A stretch of DNA of 47,234 nucleotides from Chara braunii (Eukaryota; Streptophyta; Charophyceae; Charales; Characeae): positions 329,900 through 377,133 of the forward strand of contig BFEA01000338.1 in assembly GCA_003427395.1 (NCBI GenBank), read 5' to 3'. The notes under the pieces are model-generated. The model had not been told where the DNA came from and did not search any database. It saw only the letters and a list, made by a program, of their open reading frames with translations. Every line of letters starts with the position of its first letter. Positions within the stretch are counted from its first letter, which is position 1. Positions 11,758 to 21,690 of the stretch are shown here, one piece after another. A program made the position numbers and the translations under genes.

Positions 11758-13317
11758 GTGTCGCGACCCATCCAGCACCGGATAGAGATAGAGTCTGGCA
11801 GTAAGACTCCTAAGGGAGCAGTCTACAGGATGTCCCCTAGAGAGTTAGAGGAGTTATGCAAGCAGTTAGACGAGCTCCTAGAGAAAGGTTGGATCAGGCC
11901 CAGTTCGTCTCTTTTTGGAGCACCAGTCCTGTTTGTCCCCAAGGAGGGAGAGTTTCGTATTTGTATAGACTATAGGGGTTTGAATGCCATTATTGTGAAG
12001 AATGCTGAGCCACTGCCCAGGATAGACGATCTTCTAGATCGGGTGTAGGGTTGCAAGTATTTTTCTAAGATAGATTTGAAGTCCGGATACCATTAGATAG
12101 AAGTCCATCCTGATGACCAGTATAAGACTGTGTTCTGGACTCGTTATGGGCATTATGAGTTCATAGTGATGTCCTTTGAACTAACCAACGCGCCAGCCAC
12201 CTTTCAGCGTTGTATGAATGATCTATTTAGACCTTGGTTAGATAAGTTTGTAGTAGTTTACCAAGATGATATATTAGTTTTCAGCAGGACCCTCCAAGAG
12301 CATCAGGGTCATCTGAGACAGGTCTTGGAGAAGCTAAGAGAGGCTAACTTCAAGATCAATACGAAGAAGTGTGAGTGGGCCAAGACACAAGTCTTGTACT
12401 TGGGCCACGTATTAGGCAGAGATGGGATCAAACCTGAGGACAGCAAGATAGCGGCAATTAGAGACTGGCCGACGCCCCGCACATTGACAGAGTTGCGGTC
12501 GTTTCTAGGCCTAGCTAACTACCATAGAAAGTTCGTAAGGAACTTCTCTACTATCGCCGCTCCCTTGCGCAGGTTGCTTAAGAAAGAGACAATCTGGCAA
12601 TGGGACAAAGATTGTACGCCTGCGCTAAAAAGACTGAAGCGCGCGTTAATAGAATACCTTGTCCTCAAAGTAACTGATCCGTCTTTGCCTTTTGTCGTCA
12701 CCACGGACGCGAGTCAGTATGGTATAGGCGCTGTGTTAAAGCAAGACGACGACAATAAATACAAACCTGTAGAGTTCATGTTAGCGAGGATGCCCTCAGA
12801 GAAGGTCGCTACCTCCACGTACGAGAGAGAACTCTACGCTCTCAGGCAGGCTCTAGAGCACTGGAAACATTACCTGCTTGGGAGGCACTTCAAAGTGTAC
12901 TCGGACCACGAAATGCTCGGATGGTTAAAGACCCAGGCCAAAATGACACCTAAATTGACTAGGTGGGCCGCTGAAATAGACCAGTATGACTTCGAGCTCA
13001 AACCGATCAAAGGCAAGTACAATGTAGTTGCGGATGCCCTGAGTAGGAGATCAGACCACTTTGGAGCAATAGTTCACTATGTGGATATAGGGAGAGACCT
13101 GCAAAAGAAAGTTAGACAGGCATATGCGCAGGACCCTATTTATAGTGACCTCCTCAAGAGAGTCAAGGAGGCCCCGGAGACTGAGCCAGATTACCGCACC
13201 ACAGAGGTTCTACCATTCGAGAAGACTAATGTGTTCCCAACAGCGAGGAGATTCGTAGTTCAATCTTGGGGGAATGCCACGATACCGAGGGACATTTCGG
13301 TTGGCAGAAGACCTTAG
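11758..13317 (+). pseudogene. pol: Ty3/gypsy reverse transcriptase and RNase H
   Basis: Copies element RNA and degrades the template strand. RT motifs: [50 protein letters not shown] and the catalytic YQDDILVFS (about 12259-12285). RNase H follows with FVVTTDASQYGIGAVL (about 12691-12738), YERELYALRQALEHW and VYSDH, then the linker motif KYNVVADALSRR. Two stops, TAG at 12046-12048 and in YH*IEV at about 12094, each fit a C-to-T change of CAG. A frame change near 11738 separates this from the protease and another near 13270 from the integrase. All catalytic residues are intact. Confidence 0.9.
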
Positions 13318-14534
13318 CCAATCTAATCCGTGCATATACCTGGCCAGGAATGAAAGTTGACTGCATAGAATATGTTCGCAGTTGCAAAGTTTGCCAGCGA
13401 AACAAGACCACTACGTGTGCCCCTCTAGGTTTTCTCAGACCTTTGCCTATTCCAGATCAGCCAGGAGACTCAATCTCCATTGATTTTATGGATGCCGGTG
13501 TCAAGAGTAGACACTGCCAGAGCCAAGTCATGGTCGTAGTTGACCGATTTAGCAAATATGTTGTTTTTGTTCCTTGTACGGAGTTAGTTATACGAAAGTT
13601 CTTTGATTTTTGGGTTAGTGAGAATGGAGTCCCGTTGCCAATAGTTAGCGATAGAGATAGTCGCTTCACCAGCCAGAACTGGCAAGAACTCATGGGAGTC
13701 TATAGATCTAAGTTATTGATGTCATATGGCCGCCATCCAGAGACCAACGGTCAAACCGAGCAAATGAACAAGATCCTACAACAAGTTTTGCGCATGTACA
13801 TTAGACCCGGTCAGATCAACTGGGACGAGATGTTACCTAAAGTAGCTAGTGCGTACAATAACAGCGTGCATCTGTCCACCTGTCGCACTCCCAATGAGCT
13901 TCACAAGTCCCTTAGACCGCGCAGACCATTCGAAGGACTGAACCGGGATCAGATTCACAGACTACCGCCCGGTACCAGGGAGTTTGCGATACAACACGAG
14001 AAAGAATTAGCTACCGTTGTTGAGAACCTCAGGAAGGCCCAACATAAAATGATAGAACAGGCTAATAAGCACCGTCGCCCATTGCAGTTTCAAGTAGGCG
14101 ACTTAGTCTGGGTCAAGTCCAAAGAGTTTGCACCTGAGGAGAACATCTCGCAAAAGTTACTGCCGGTTCTAGAAGTCAAGGGCGGAGAGGATGGGCCGTC
14201 CTACACTATAGAGATTCCAGCACACCTCCATACCTACCCAGTGTTCCATGCTTCGAAGCTATTGTCGTGTGTCACAAGTCAACAGTTCCCTTCAAGAAGA
14301 TCCATGATCCCTCCAAACATGGATGGCAGATATGACATTGACGGCATTGTAGAAGAAGATGTGTTCAGGACAGGAGGTAGAGGTCGTCCTCAGAAACAGT
14401 ATAAGGTCTGGTTTGCGTATCAGGAACCGGAAGACGACCGCTGGTTTACTAGGACAGAACTTCTAGAAACAGCCCCCGACACAGTCGGAGCTTATGAGCG
14501 CGATAAGAAGGGTAAAGCTCCTGCCTTGGACTGA
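13266..14534 (+). CDS. pol: Ty3/gypsy integrase with chromodomain-like tail
   Basis: Open for 422 codons. It inserts element DNA into the genome. The N-terminal zinc HHCC motif is present (CHDTEGHFG, then SCKVCQRN). The catalytic triad is visible as SIDFMD, VSDRDSRF and the Glu of HPETNGQTEQMNK. After the GPY-like region (FQVGDLVWVKSKEF, then HVSKLL-type HASKLL) comes a chromodomain-like end, YDIDGIVEEDVF...KQYKVWFAYQEPEDDRWFTRTEL (about 14328-14460), which places the element among chromoviruses. In that group the chromodomain tethers integration to marked chromatin. The first Met at 13266 probably lies inside the original polyprotein, entered after a 1-base frame change. Confidence 0.88.
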   Translation: MGECHDTEGHFGWQKTLANLIRAYTWPGMKVDCIEYVRSCKVCQRNKTTTCAPLGFLRPLPIPDQPGDSISIDFMDAGVKSRHCQSQVMVVVDRFSKYVVFVPCTELVIRKFFDFWVSENGVPLPIVSDRDSRFTSQNWQELMGVYRSKLLMSYGRHPETNGQTEQMNKILQQVLRMYIRPGQINWDEMLPKVASAYNNSVHLSTCRTPNELHKSLRPRRPFEGLNRDQIHRLPPGTREFAIQHEKELATVVENLRKAQHKMIEQANKHRRPLQFQVGDLVWVKSKEFAPEENISQKLLPVLEVKGGEDGPSYTIEIPAHLHTYPVFHASKLLSCVTSQQFPSRRSMIPPNMDGRYDIDGIVEEDVFRTGGRGRPQKQYKVWFAYQEPEDDRWFTRTELLETAPDTVGAYERDKKGKAPALD

Positions 14535-14564
14535 AATATTCTCGGAGGACCTCGAATTTAGGAC

Positions 14565-14574
14565 GGCGGGAGTG
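14565..14574 (+). other. Polypurine tract and 3' LTR start
   Basis: GGCGGGAG immediately precedes TGAAACGG, about 30 bases after the pol stop codon. A purine run followed by TG is where plus-strand priming and the LTR begin in Ty3/gypsy elements. Inferred from position and composition; the matching 5' LTR was not found. Confidence 0.5.
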
Positions 14575-15900
14575 AAACGGTTTTCACCTCTTTGCAGTAG
14601 CAGATGCAGATCCCAGGGCTCGATCCCTAGACCTCACCCTACTCGTGTACAGTACCTGTGTAAACCCCGAGAGTTGAACCTGTGACCTGTGTAATCATAA
14701 ACAGATGGTAGGCTGTCCTAGGTCCGTAGGTGGTAGGGTTCGATCTGTAGGTCTGTCAAATAGAAGTCTTAGCGAAGTCCAGAAGTCTTAGCTGTAGGCT
14801 TCTAGAAGGTCGGCAAGTAGGCAGATGGTCAAGTGGTGAGCGAAGTGGTGGACTAAACCGCAGTGCGATTGCAGTGCGAGCCCGGTGGGATAGCAGCGAG
14901 TCCCTGTTCAGTCAGTGGTCAGGTCAGTCAGTCCTAGTCCGGTCCAGCAAGTACCACGAGGGACTGTGAGCACCATTGGCCGATGGCAAAGGGCAGACCA
15001 ACGAGTTTCAGAAGTATAAATCAAGAGGCAGCGCCCAGACATGGATGCATTCCTGCGTGAGCCATGCGGAAGCGCTGCCACAGCGACTTGTGCAAGGAGG
15101 TCTGCAGAGAGCTCAGAGCTGAAGTGGGCGAGAGAGAAGGTGCGTAGCATAGCGATAGGGTAGACTGCGGCCATTGCCGCCATAGCTAGAGTTAGTGTGT
15201 AGCGAGTGTGTGTGTGTGTGTGGGTTCACAGAGTCGCGTGTGGGATATCCAGGGTGTTTTGGTGTATGAGAACAGTGAGTTGTTTGGGCGCTGAGTCGCC
15301 ATAGCCAATTGAAAGTGAACTCGTGTCTGGATGCCATATCTCTGAGTTTTGAGTGGGCGCATGTTGCCAGTTTGCTGCGCTACTGTTCACATGCATGAAA
15401 AGTGTGAATGAGAATGAGTCTGATTGCAACCCAGTCTCACACCCTCAATTTAGCTAAGTTACAGGGCAGCGCTACCCGCCCCAGCTCCGACCATTGTCGG
15501 CAGGATTGTTACCGTTGGTCAAATTAGTGGACTGCCTTCCTCCCTCAGCAATCCCCAGTCTGAGATCTCTCTACAAGACCTCAAGCTCCTAGTAGTTTAG
15601 GTTACAGGGCGATGCCCCAGCACCGGTCAGCGTCGTTCTGGCATCAATTGTGTGGTTTTGTGGGCTTGTAGCATGTTTTGTTTTTCAGGGTCTGATTCTT
15701 CAGGACAGTGGCCTATGAGTTGGCCCTTCTGTGCCTTGATATTTTTCAACCCTTGTCAGGTAACAAAGTGTTTTCTGTGTAGATGGAGTATGCCCAGTGC
15801 ATAACTCGCAGGCTGCCCCTGTAAGCTAAGCTGGCTGATGCTGCCAGATACTCCGGGTTGAATTGTGAGGACCCGTGCCTCCGGTTTACCTTTGTAATGC
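14573..15900 (+). other. Probable 3' LTR, right edge unknown
   Basis: Non-coding sequence after the polypurine tract with a TATAAATC box at 15015-15022, a GT run at about 15205-15222 and two related GC-rich segments starting TTACAGGGC at about 15459 and 15602. The TATA box would suit an LTR promoter. Without a 5' LTR to compare I cannot fix the end, which may lie before the AATA microsatellite at 15918. Confidence 0.45.
15015..15022 (+). promoter_or_regulatory. TATA box in putative LTR
   Basis: TATAAATC lies about 440 bases into the putative 3' LTR. It is the only strong TATA match in the region and could drive element transcription. Position only; no start-site evidence. Confidence 0.4.
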
Positions 15901-15917
15901 AATGCGATTGAAGTTTC

Positions 15918-15918
15918 A

Positions 15919-15957
<39 letters not shown>

Positions 15958-15958
15958 A
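15918..15958. repeat. (AATA)n microsatellite
   Basis: About ten AATA units. It is followed within 20 bases by TTTTCGACAGCCTGTGTGGCGAG (15976-15998), a fragment of the foldback family described at 29379. Confidence 0.9.
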
Positions 15959-16220
15959 AATTGTTGAAACCCTGGTTTTCGACAGCCTGTGTGGCGAGGC
16001 TCTTGGACAGACTGATTACTTTGCTCACTGGGAACGGGATTATGATTGGGATGGGATCGAGACATATGTGATCTAGTTGGGATCCGAGTCATGAGGGTCC
16101 ACGTCCACCCCATGCAAACCGATTAGCGTCCCGACTAGCGATAGATCGGGATGGAGGGTAAGAATGGAAATACAGCACAGCACCGACACAGGGCACACTC
16201 ACAATACAGACTTCGCCCCG

Positions 16221-16299
16221 AATAGAACGCACTGTCATTATAGCTGTATCTAGACCCAATTGTGGCCCAAATACAGCTATAATGACCGGGCGTTCTATT
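16221..16299. repeat. 29-bp inverted repeat (hairpin)
   Basis: Left arm 16221-16249 and right arm 16271-16299 are complementary except at two or three positions around the GCACTG/CCGGGC segment. The loop is 21 bases. The arms begin AATAGAACGC and end CTGTAT. It could be a small foldback transposon remnant; no target duplication is evident. Confidence 0.85.
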
Positions 16300-16614
16300 G
16301 GGGGAAAGACGGCAGGACGTTTTTCACTCCTACCGAAGGGCTCAGATGCACGAACTCCGAGGACGTTTGGTCCCTCCCGTCTGGACGAAATCGTCACCAG
16401 ATGTAGGGACTCCGAGGACAAGCGGCAATTCCGGCCAGATACATCCCAATAAGTCGTAGCGCCAGTCTGCCAGATGCATCCCGATTCCCCCTATCATGAC
16501 TCTATTTGCGAAGGAAAGCATTTTGTATACATTCTTAATGCCGGGGTGTTTATGTTTGGGGCAAGACAGTAGTGTCCCGATTCTGCCTCAGGATTGCCTT
16601 GACTGCCGCCTTCG

Positions 16615-16912
16615 TTTTTTTTTTTTTTTTTTTTGACAAACTTCTGGAGAGGGCTACACTTGGGAGAGTGATAAGAGCATCTCCCTCAAGTGGTCCCTCC
16701 GGTGAAGGCTCCGTCTATTGGTGGGGAGCTGCACCTGCTGGAAACCGGGTCCAGCGTCCCAAGTATTACATAAAAGCGTTGAAATTGCTGGAAACGGGGT
16801 CCAGCGTCGCACTTGTTGCACCTTTACCGGCCTTCGTGCTGCTGAAGGGCCAAGTTGTTCCTGCTATGATCATTGCTGTATTCCTCCTTACTCCACATCC
16901 AGTACCACTGTT

Positions 16913-16915
<3 letters not shown>
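16615..16915 (-). mobile_element. 5'-truncated LINE-A-type 3' end
   Basis: On the minus strand this reads: stem-loop segment, GGAGCCTTC, CTCTTATCA, GTTTGTC, then 20 A (16634-16615). The same order ends LINE-A at 7861-7998. The stem-loop block is present twice (16737-16755 and 16787-16805), 50 bases apart, as a short internal duplication. It lies directly downstream of the LINE-B poly(A), so one element inserted beside the tail of the other. Confidence 0.65.
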
Positions 16916-16943
<28 letters not shown>

Positions 16944-17433
16944 GAAAAAGGGCCCAGTGCCCAAGGCTTCTGATTGAACAATAAATGCCAGAGGCCGGGG
17001 TCCTCACAGTCTACCCGGAAAAATTAAAAAAATCTTCTGGGAGCCTTACCCAGTTTCGCTTTTTACAGGACCCACTAGGGACCCGCTACATCCTTCAGAA
17101 ATCTAACTACCCAAGCCCGAGGTCAAAAAGAAAATACAACCTCCTGCCTTGTAGCCAACAGACAAACTCAACTACGGCTATGTCTATCTAGGTATGCCTA
17201 AGATTTCAGACTAAGACTAACGGCCCCACTACCCTAACATGACATGTCCATTGAAGCTGTATTTTCTGCAAAGAAAGGCTGCCCATTCCTACACTCTACC
17301 TCCATACGACAATAACAGAAACCCTGCAATACTAACCTGCTAAGTCTTCCATGCTACTGAGCAACAAGCCACCGTGACACGGCCTAAAACGGCCCTACAA
17401 AAAACTGCCCTAAGGCTCTAAGCCCGGCCTAGG
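16944..17433 (-). other. LINE-B 3' UTR
   Basis: Non-coding A/C-rich sequence (plus strand) between the ORF2 stop and the oligo(A). The minus strand ends GGGCACTGGGCCCTTTTTC just before the A tract. It does not carry the LINE-A stem-loop, so the two families have different 3' ends. Confidence 0.6.
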
Positions 17434-18624
17434 TCACCAGTCATCTGGTTGAAGCCAACCCGCAAAAGTTAATCCGCCATCTGTAGCTGTGACCCGTTGG
17501 CATTCTCGTTCCCACGTCTGCCCAAACCAGTATCTGTTCTTCCTTGAGAGCCCCGTCGAGCGGTGCCAGTCGGCACGGATTGCTTGTCTGATATGGGTCT
17601 TAATCTTGAGGATAACCTTCTGTACGTGAGTGGGTTCTTGTTTAAAGACTGCCCTGTCCCGAGCCGACCAAATGGCTTCCAAGATGGCTCCTCGACAGGT
17701 GAGAGCAATATAGGCCCATCTTGAAGTGAAGTCAGTGGCTATGTCGGTCTGTCCATAGAGAATCCCCTCATGGGACGAACGAAAGCTACCGTCTGTATAT
17801 AACTTCCATCTCTCTCTCCACCATTCCCACACTTGGAGCAAAAAAGGACAATACAGCCAAACGTGAGAAGCCGTCTCCCAACCCCAGTTACAGCGGGAGC
17901 ATTGTTCACTAATGTCCATACCCTTGGAGACCAGCCAGGATGCAGATGGTGTTAGTAGGAGAGACTGTAACCATAGCAAACTAGCCTGTTTCTGAGAAAC
18001 CATCTTTTTCAGAGCTCTCCACAGAGAGAACAAGTCCATGTTACCGAGCAGAAAGTCGGGTTCTTTGGCTAGTCTGTTTGCCGCCAGTTGTATTGGTTGC
18101 TCCTTGACCCTTGTCCGCAGTACTTGAGCCCCTATTTTGGACTTATATGCTATTACCGGCGTCGGATTGCCTGGCCGAGAGGCTTCCGACCAGCCGTAAA
18201 GCAGCGGCTCTATTTGAATGGTTGACGCATCCTCTACCCACAGTTTAGCCCGTTCGCTGTTGCCTGTTTTCTCCAACCAGACACGGCATTCAACTCCGTC
18301 AAGTGTCGAGGGGATGACCTTGTCCTCGCCTCTCTGAAGATCCGGCTCTGTGCCCCTTACCAACCTCAGCCCGCGCTTCCAAACCTGTACTTTAACTCCT
18401 TCCTGTAGCTCAGGGCCAATGACTTCCCAAATTTCAGTCTGATCCTCAGAGTTTAAAAGCCAAGTTCCCTGAGGGTGTTCTGCTGTACTAGGAAGGCGGG
18501 CCTTCCAGTATCCTGGAATGGCGCTCAGAATCTGTTGAAAGTTCGTCTCAACCTTGCGAAGGCGAGGAAGCCTCCTCCGCATCTCGGAAGGAGCTAACCA
18601 ATCATTAGCCTTAGAATCCCACAA
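17434..18624 (-). pseudogene. LINE-B ORF2 C-terminus with zf-RVT zinc motif
   Basis: Open for 396 codons. The zinc motif CSRCNWGWETASHVWLYC (about 17865-17920) is the zf-RVT region (CX2CX8HX4C) found at the ends of plant LINE ORF2 proteins. After it, GAILEAIWSARDRAVFKQ matches the same conserved W-containing element in LINE-A, LINE-C and the relic at 30043-30366. The Met at 18624 is internal: upstream coding similarity continues to 19130 in shifted frames with at least two interruptions. Confidence 0.75.
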
Positions 18625-19130
18625 GTCTTTAACCTAGATGATCCCCTTCTCTACCCATGTTCTACCAAAAGATCCAGCGGATCCGTCAGCTTTAAAGAGA
18701 GACCCGTCTGGTTGGGTGATGAGGGGATTTTCAAAAAGAATTTGATTAAGCACTTCAATTCTGGACAGGGGCTGAGACAAAGACTGATGGAAAAGCTTAT
18801 GCCATGCGTGCAGAATATTTCACCAAACTTTAGATTTCGGGCGTTTCGCTGTGAAAGACAGGATAAAACAACATAACCATACATCAGACGGTCTATGCAG
18901 ATTCCATTCTTTAGCCAATATGAATTCCCCCAACCTAGCCCAAAGTTTGGACCTGGGGCCGAAGCATGCCGCAATAACCCATTTACACAGTAAAGCAAGA
19001 TTCTGATGGATGGGGTCTACGATGCCCAGTCCCCCCTGTTCACGAGGTAACGTGATCGTTTCCCAGGCTATCTTCCAGATGAATCCTTGATGTCGGGCTG
19101 CTGCTGGTTTCCATAGATACCTGGCGGCAT
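18625..19130 (-). pseudogene. LINE-B ORF2 connector segment downstream of insertion
   Basis: Minus-strand translation gives [20 protein letters not shown], then TLPREQGGLGIVDPI, aligning with LINE-C FLWTAKHNTEHFITKVAW and GGLGILDPS. Frame changes occur within the segment. The alignment stops at 19130, where the AT-rich insertion begins, and resumes at 19779. Confidence 0.7.
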
Positions 19131-19153
19131 CCCTATATATATATATATATCGT

Positions 19154-19214
<61 letters not shown>

Positions 19215-19216
<2 letters not shown>

Positions 19217-19688
19217 TCACAAATAGAACTGCCCGGTAAACCGTAGGCAGAGAGAGAGAAGAGGACAACAAACGAGGGGCTGTGACAAACTGTTTCGTCG
19301 GAGTTTCACCGACTCATCAGGAGGCTGAACCCTCAACAGTCTGCAGAATCCCCTCACTGATTACACTGTAAATGATAATCTACCTTAACCAAAATCAAAG
19401 TAGACTATCACTCACCCACACCAGATGGAAAACTCTACAGACTGTCGGTTCACACCCCATCACAAGCCAGCAAAACATCCACGAAACAAAGAAAGGTCTG
19501 TCACAGCCAAAAAATACACTCCAGACACGCCGCTGGCACTAGAGGCACAACATGGCCGCCTAGTAACGGCCCCGACCACTGCCGCTCGACCTGACCGGAA
19601 AAAACCGTAGCAGGAAGCTAGCGAAGTCGTAGTATATATCGTCACAAATAGAACTGCCCGGTAAACCGTAGGCAGAGAGAGAGAAGAG
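19215..19688. repeat. 50-bp direct repeats, 425 bp apart
   Basis: The copies at 19215-19262 and 19640-19688 are identical over about 50 bases, from ATATCGTCACAAATAGAACT to GAGAGAGAGAAGAG. This spacing would be the unit length if the element is a truncated tandem array. Unresolved bases follow the second copy (19689-19693), so the assembly is weak there. Confidence 0.9.
19285..19344 (-). ncRNA. Hammerhead self-cleaving ribozyme (type III topology)
   Basis: Minus strand, 5' to 3'. Stem III 5' strand 19344-19336 pairs with 19293-19285 (6 Watson-Crick pairs plus G-U pairs). The cleavage triplet is GTT, with cut site predicted after 19335. Stem I GAGG (19334-19331) pairs with CCTC (19324-19321) around a 6-base loop. 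Core CTGATGA is 19320-19314. Stem II GTCGG (19313-19309) pairs with CCGAC (19301-19297) around a 7-base loop. Core GAAA is 19296-19293. All invariant core bases are present. Such motifs occur in retrozymes, Penelope-like elements and satellite repeats, where they process multimeric RNA. Activity is inferred from structure only; GTT is a permitted but not optimal cleavage triplet. Confidence 0.78.
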
Positions 19689-19718
19689 NANAANAAATAT
19701 ATATATATATATATNGNN

Positions 19719-19780
<62 letters not shown>

Positions 19781-19830
19781 TTTTACACCCAAAAGATGTA
19801 CAGTCAGCGGAAACCACAGTATAGACAAGC

Positions 19831-21690
19831 TTAGGCTGCTGATGAAAGAACCAGAGCGCGACCAAACAGAGATAACTTAAAGTTGCGTTTCCATCCTGCC
19901 ATCTTCGCTGAAACCTTATAAGCTAATATGTCATCTTGAGTTTCAGAACAGTCCGATAAGGACACCTGCACCCCCAAGAACCTTTCCGAAGTTTTGGAGG
20001 GTACTTGCTTAAGCCCCCAGTCGACCTGTAGAGTATGGGTAGGGGAAAGGAATAGACAGATTTGTCCCAATTTATGGAAGCTTCAGATAACTCACAATAT
20101 ATATCTAGTACTGATTTAAGTTCCTGAAGGGCTACAGGGTGATTCTCACATGCCACAGTAAGATCATCTGCCAATGCGCCCCCCTTCCATTGTATTCCAG
20201 GGGCGAGCTTCTGGCCTGATATTGCCGGGTTGCTTCTAATATTATCAAGTAATACCTCGAGCTGAATTACAAACAGAAAAGGGGCTAACAGACACCCTTG
20301 TCTAAGGGATCTAGTTAGTATAAACTCCTCTGACAGTTTCTCATTCACCATCACCACAGAGGCTGCAGAATAGCTAGCCGTGACCCATGACCCATGTGCG
20401 AAAGCCAGGGCCAAAGCCCATCCTTTGAAGGGTGATATGGACGAAGCTCCAACCTATTCGGTCATTAGTTTTTTCCATATCAAGTAGCATAACCACCATG
20501 TCTCTTTTCTCCTTACTTATTACTTCCAGGGCCTGAACGGTAGAAATTATATTGTCGTATATAGACCTGCCCCTAACGAAGGCCCCCTGGTCCCACCCAA
20601 TCAAATCGGGAAGGTATCTGGTCAGTCGTAAGGCCAAAGTTTTCGCAAACAGTTTATACGTCACGTTCAAGACTGAAATGGGTCTCCAATTCCGGACCTG
20701 ACGTTTATCTCCCTTCTTATACATTAGAGAGATCATCCCCCTTGTAAAGCCTTTAGGGAATTTTCCCTGTTTGGAGTGCCCGATTGTATATATCGCAGAG
20801 AAACTGGTCAAAGGACTCCCAAGTTGCCAAAAAAAACTCTATGGGGAGGCCATCCAGGCCGGGACATTTGCCCTTGGCCATTGCTTTAGCTGCTGTTAAT
20901 ATTTCCTGGACATCCATCGGGCGATCCAGGTCGGTATCTATGCTTTGTGAGATCATCCGCGTAGTAAGATTCCAAAAAGACGATGTTTGTGCAAGATCCA
21001 TCTGTGGAGGGTCCCACGGGCACTGAGTGGTGACGATATCTTTAAAATAATCGAAGGCGTAAGAACACATTTGAATTGTGTCCGTGGCCAGCGGGGCTGT
21101 TTGGTCAAAGGGGTGAGCTAACTCTCTAATCAAGGACCTAGACTGTTTAATGAACAGAGAGCGAAACGCCAGCTTGGTCATTTTATCGTAGCCCACAATA
21201 CCTCGCAAGTTGAGAAACTCTAACCATTTGGGTTGTCTTTGAATTTCCATCGCCTCCAATTTCGCAAGGGACTCTCTGCGAATGCCGGACCAATGAAAGT
21301 CGGAAAAAGAGTCTTTACTCATTTCCGATTCAGCTTGGGTAATTAGTCTAACCAGAGATTTTTCTTTCCAACTTCGTGCCGCTGCTTTCATCCGTGAAAA
21401 GGTGATGAGGGTCTCTCTTACTATAGAGATGCCTGTGTCAGCCCATTGCAACGGATCAGAAAATAGATCCTTGGCTCCTTCCCAGTTCTTCATGTGATTG
21501 TTCACCCAGTCAATTATCCCCTGGTCTTTGAGCAAGTTAATATTTAGTCTAAAGGGGGGGTGGACTCTGTCAACAACCTCTCTGCAGACAATGTCCAGCA
21601 AGACCGGGTGGTGGTCTGAGATAGTCCCCGGTATCACATCGCACCATGTACTACGATCCCACGGCAAGCCCCGGATAAGGAAAAAATCGA
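19831..21690 (-). pseudogene. LINE-B ORF2 reverse transcriptase domain
   Basis: Segments in three frames together give the RT: KCPGLDGLPIEFF (about 20870), ISLMYKKGDKRQVRNWRPISVL, WDQGAFVRGRSIYDN, VVMLLDMEK (first catalytic Asp, about 20475-20500), RSLRQGCLLAPFLF, and ALADDLTV (about 20158-20180) with LADD in place of FADD. The usual KAYDR after the first Asp reads KTNDR. Frame changes lie near 20770, 20400 and 20050. It ends at FGRALVLSSA just before the insertion. Inactive. Confidence 0.85.

Larger units (their letters stand above)
8450..15900 (+). mobile_element. Ty3/gypsy chromovirus-type LTR retrotransposon, defective
   Basis: The coding core 8950-14534 has the Gag, protease, RT, RNase H, integrase order that defines Ty3/gypsy, and the integrase ends in a chromodomain-like segment. 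A polypurine-like GGCGGGAG at 14565-14572 is followed by TG, a plausible 3' LTR start at 14573. Outer limits are approximate: I cannot find a matching 5' LTR or a convincing tRNA primer-binding site before gag. Several stops and frame changes break gag-pol, so the copy is non-autonomous at best. Confidence 0.8.
19131..19778 (-). mobile_element. (AT)n-bounded non-coding insertion carrying a hammerhead ribozyme
   Basis: This block splits LINE-B coding sequence: the LINE protein reads into it at 19779 and out at 19130 with nothing missing by comparison with LINE-C. Both ends are (AT)n blocks of the same form, about 8 AT units, CGTCAA (NGNNAA on the right), then about 29 AT units. Inside, a 50-bp sequence starting CGTCACAAATAGAACTGCCC occurs at 19215-19262 and again at 19640-19688, about 425 bp apart. 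The minus strand between them holds a complete hammerhead core. There is no ORF. The structure suggests a tandem-unit, retrozyme-like or Penelope-derived element; the class is inferred. Confidence 0.7.

Noticed and set aside
16310-16425. Reverse-strand CTCGGAG...GGAGTGAAA resembling the gypsy pol end and LTR start
   Set aside because: The match is about 20 scattered bases; too weak to call a second LTR edge.
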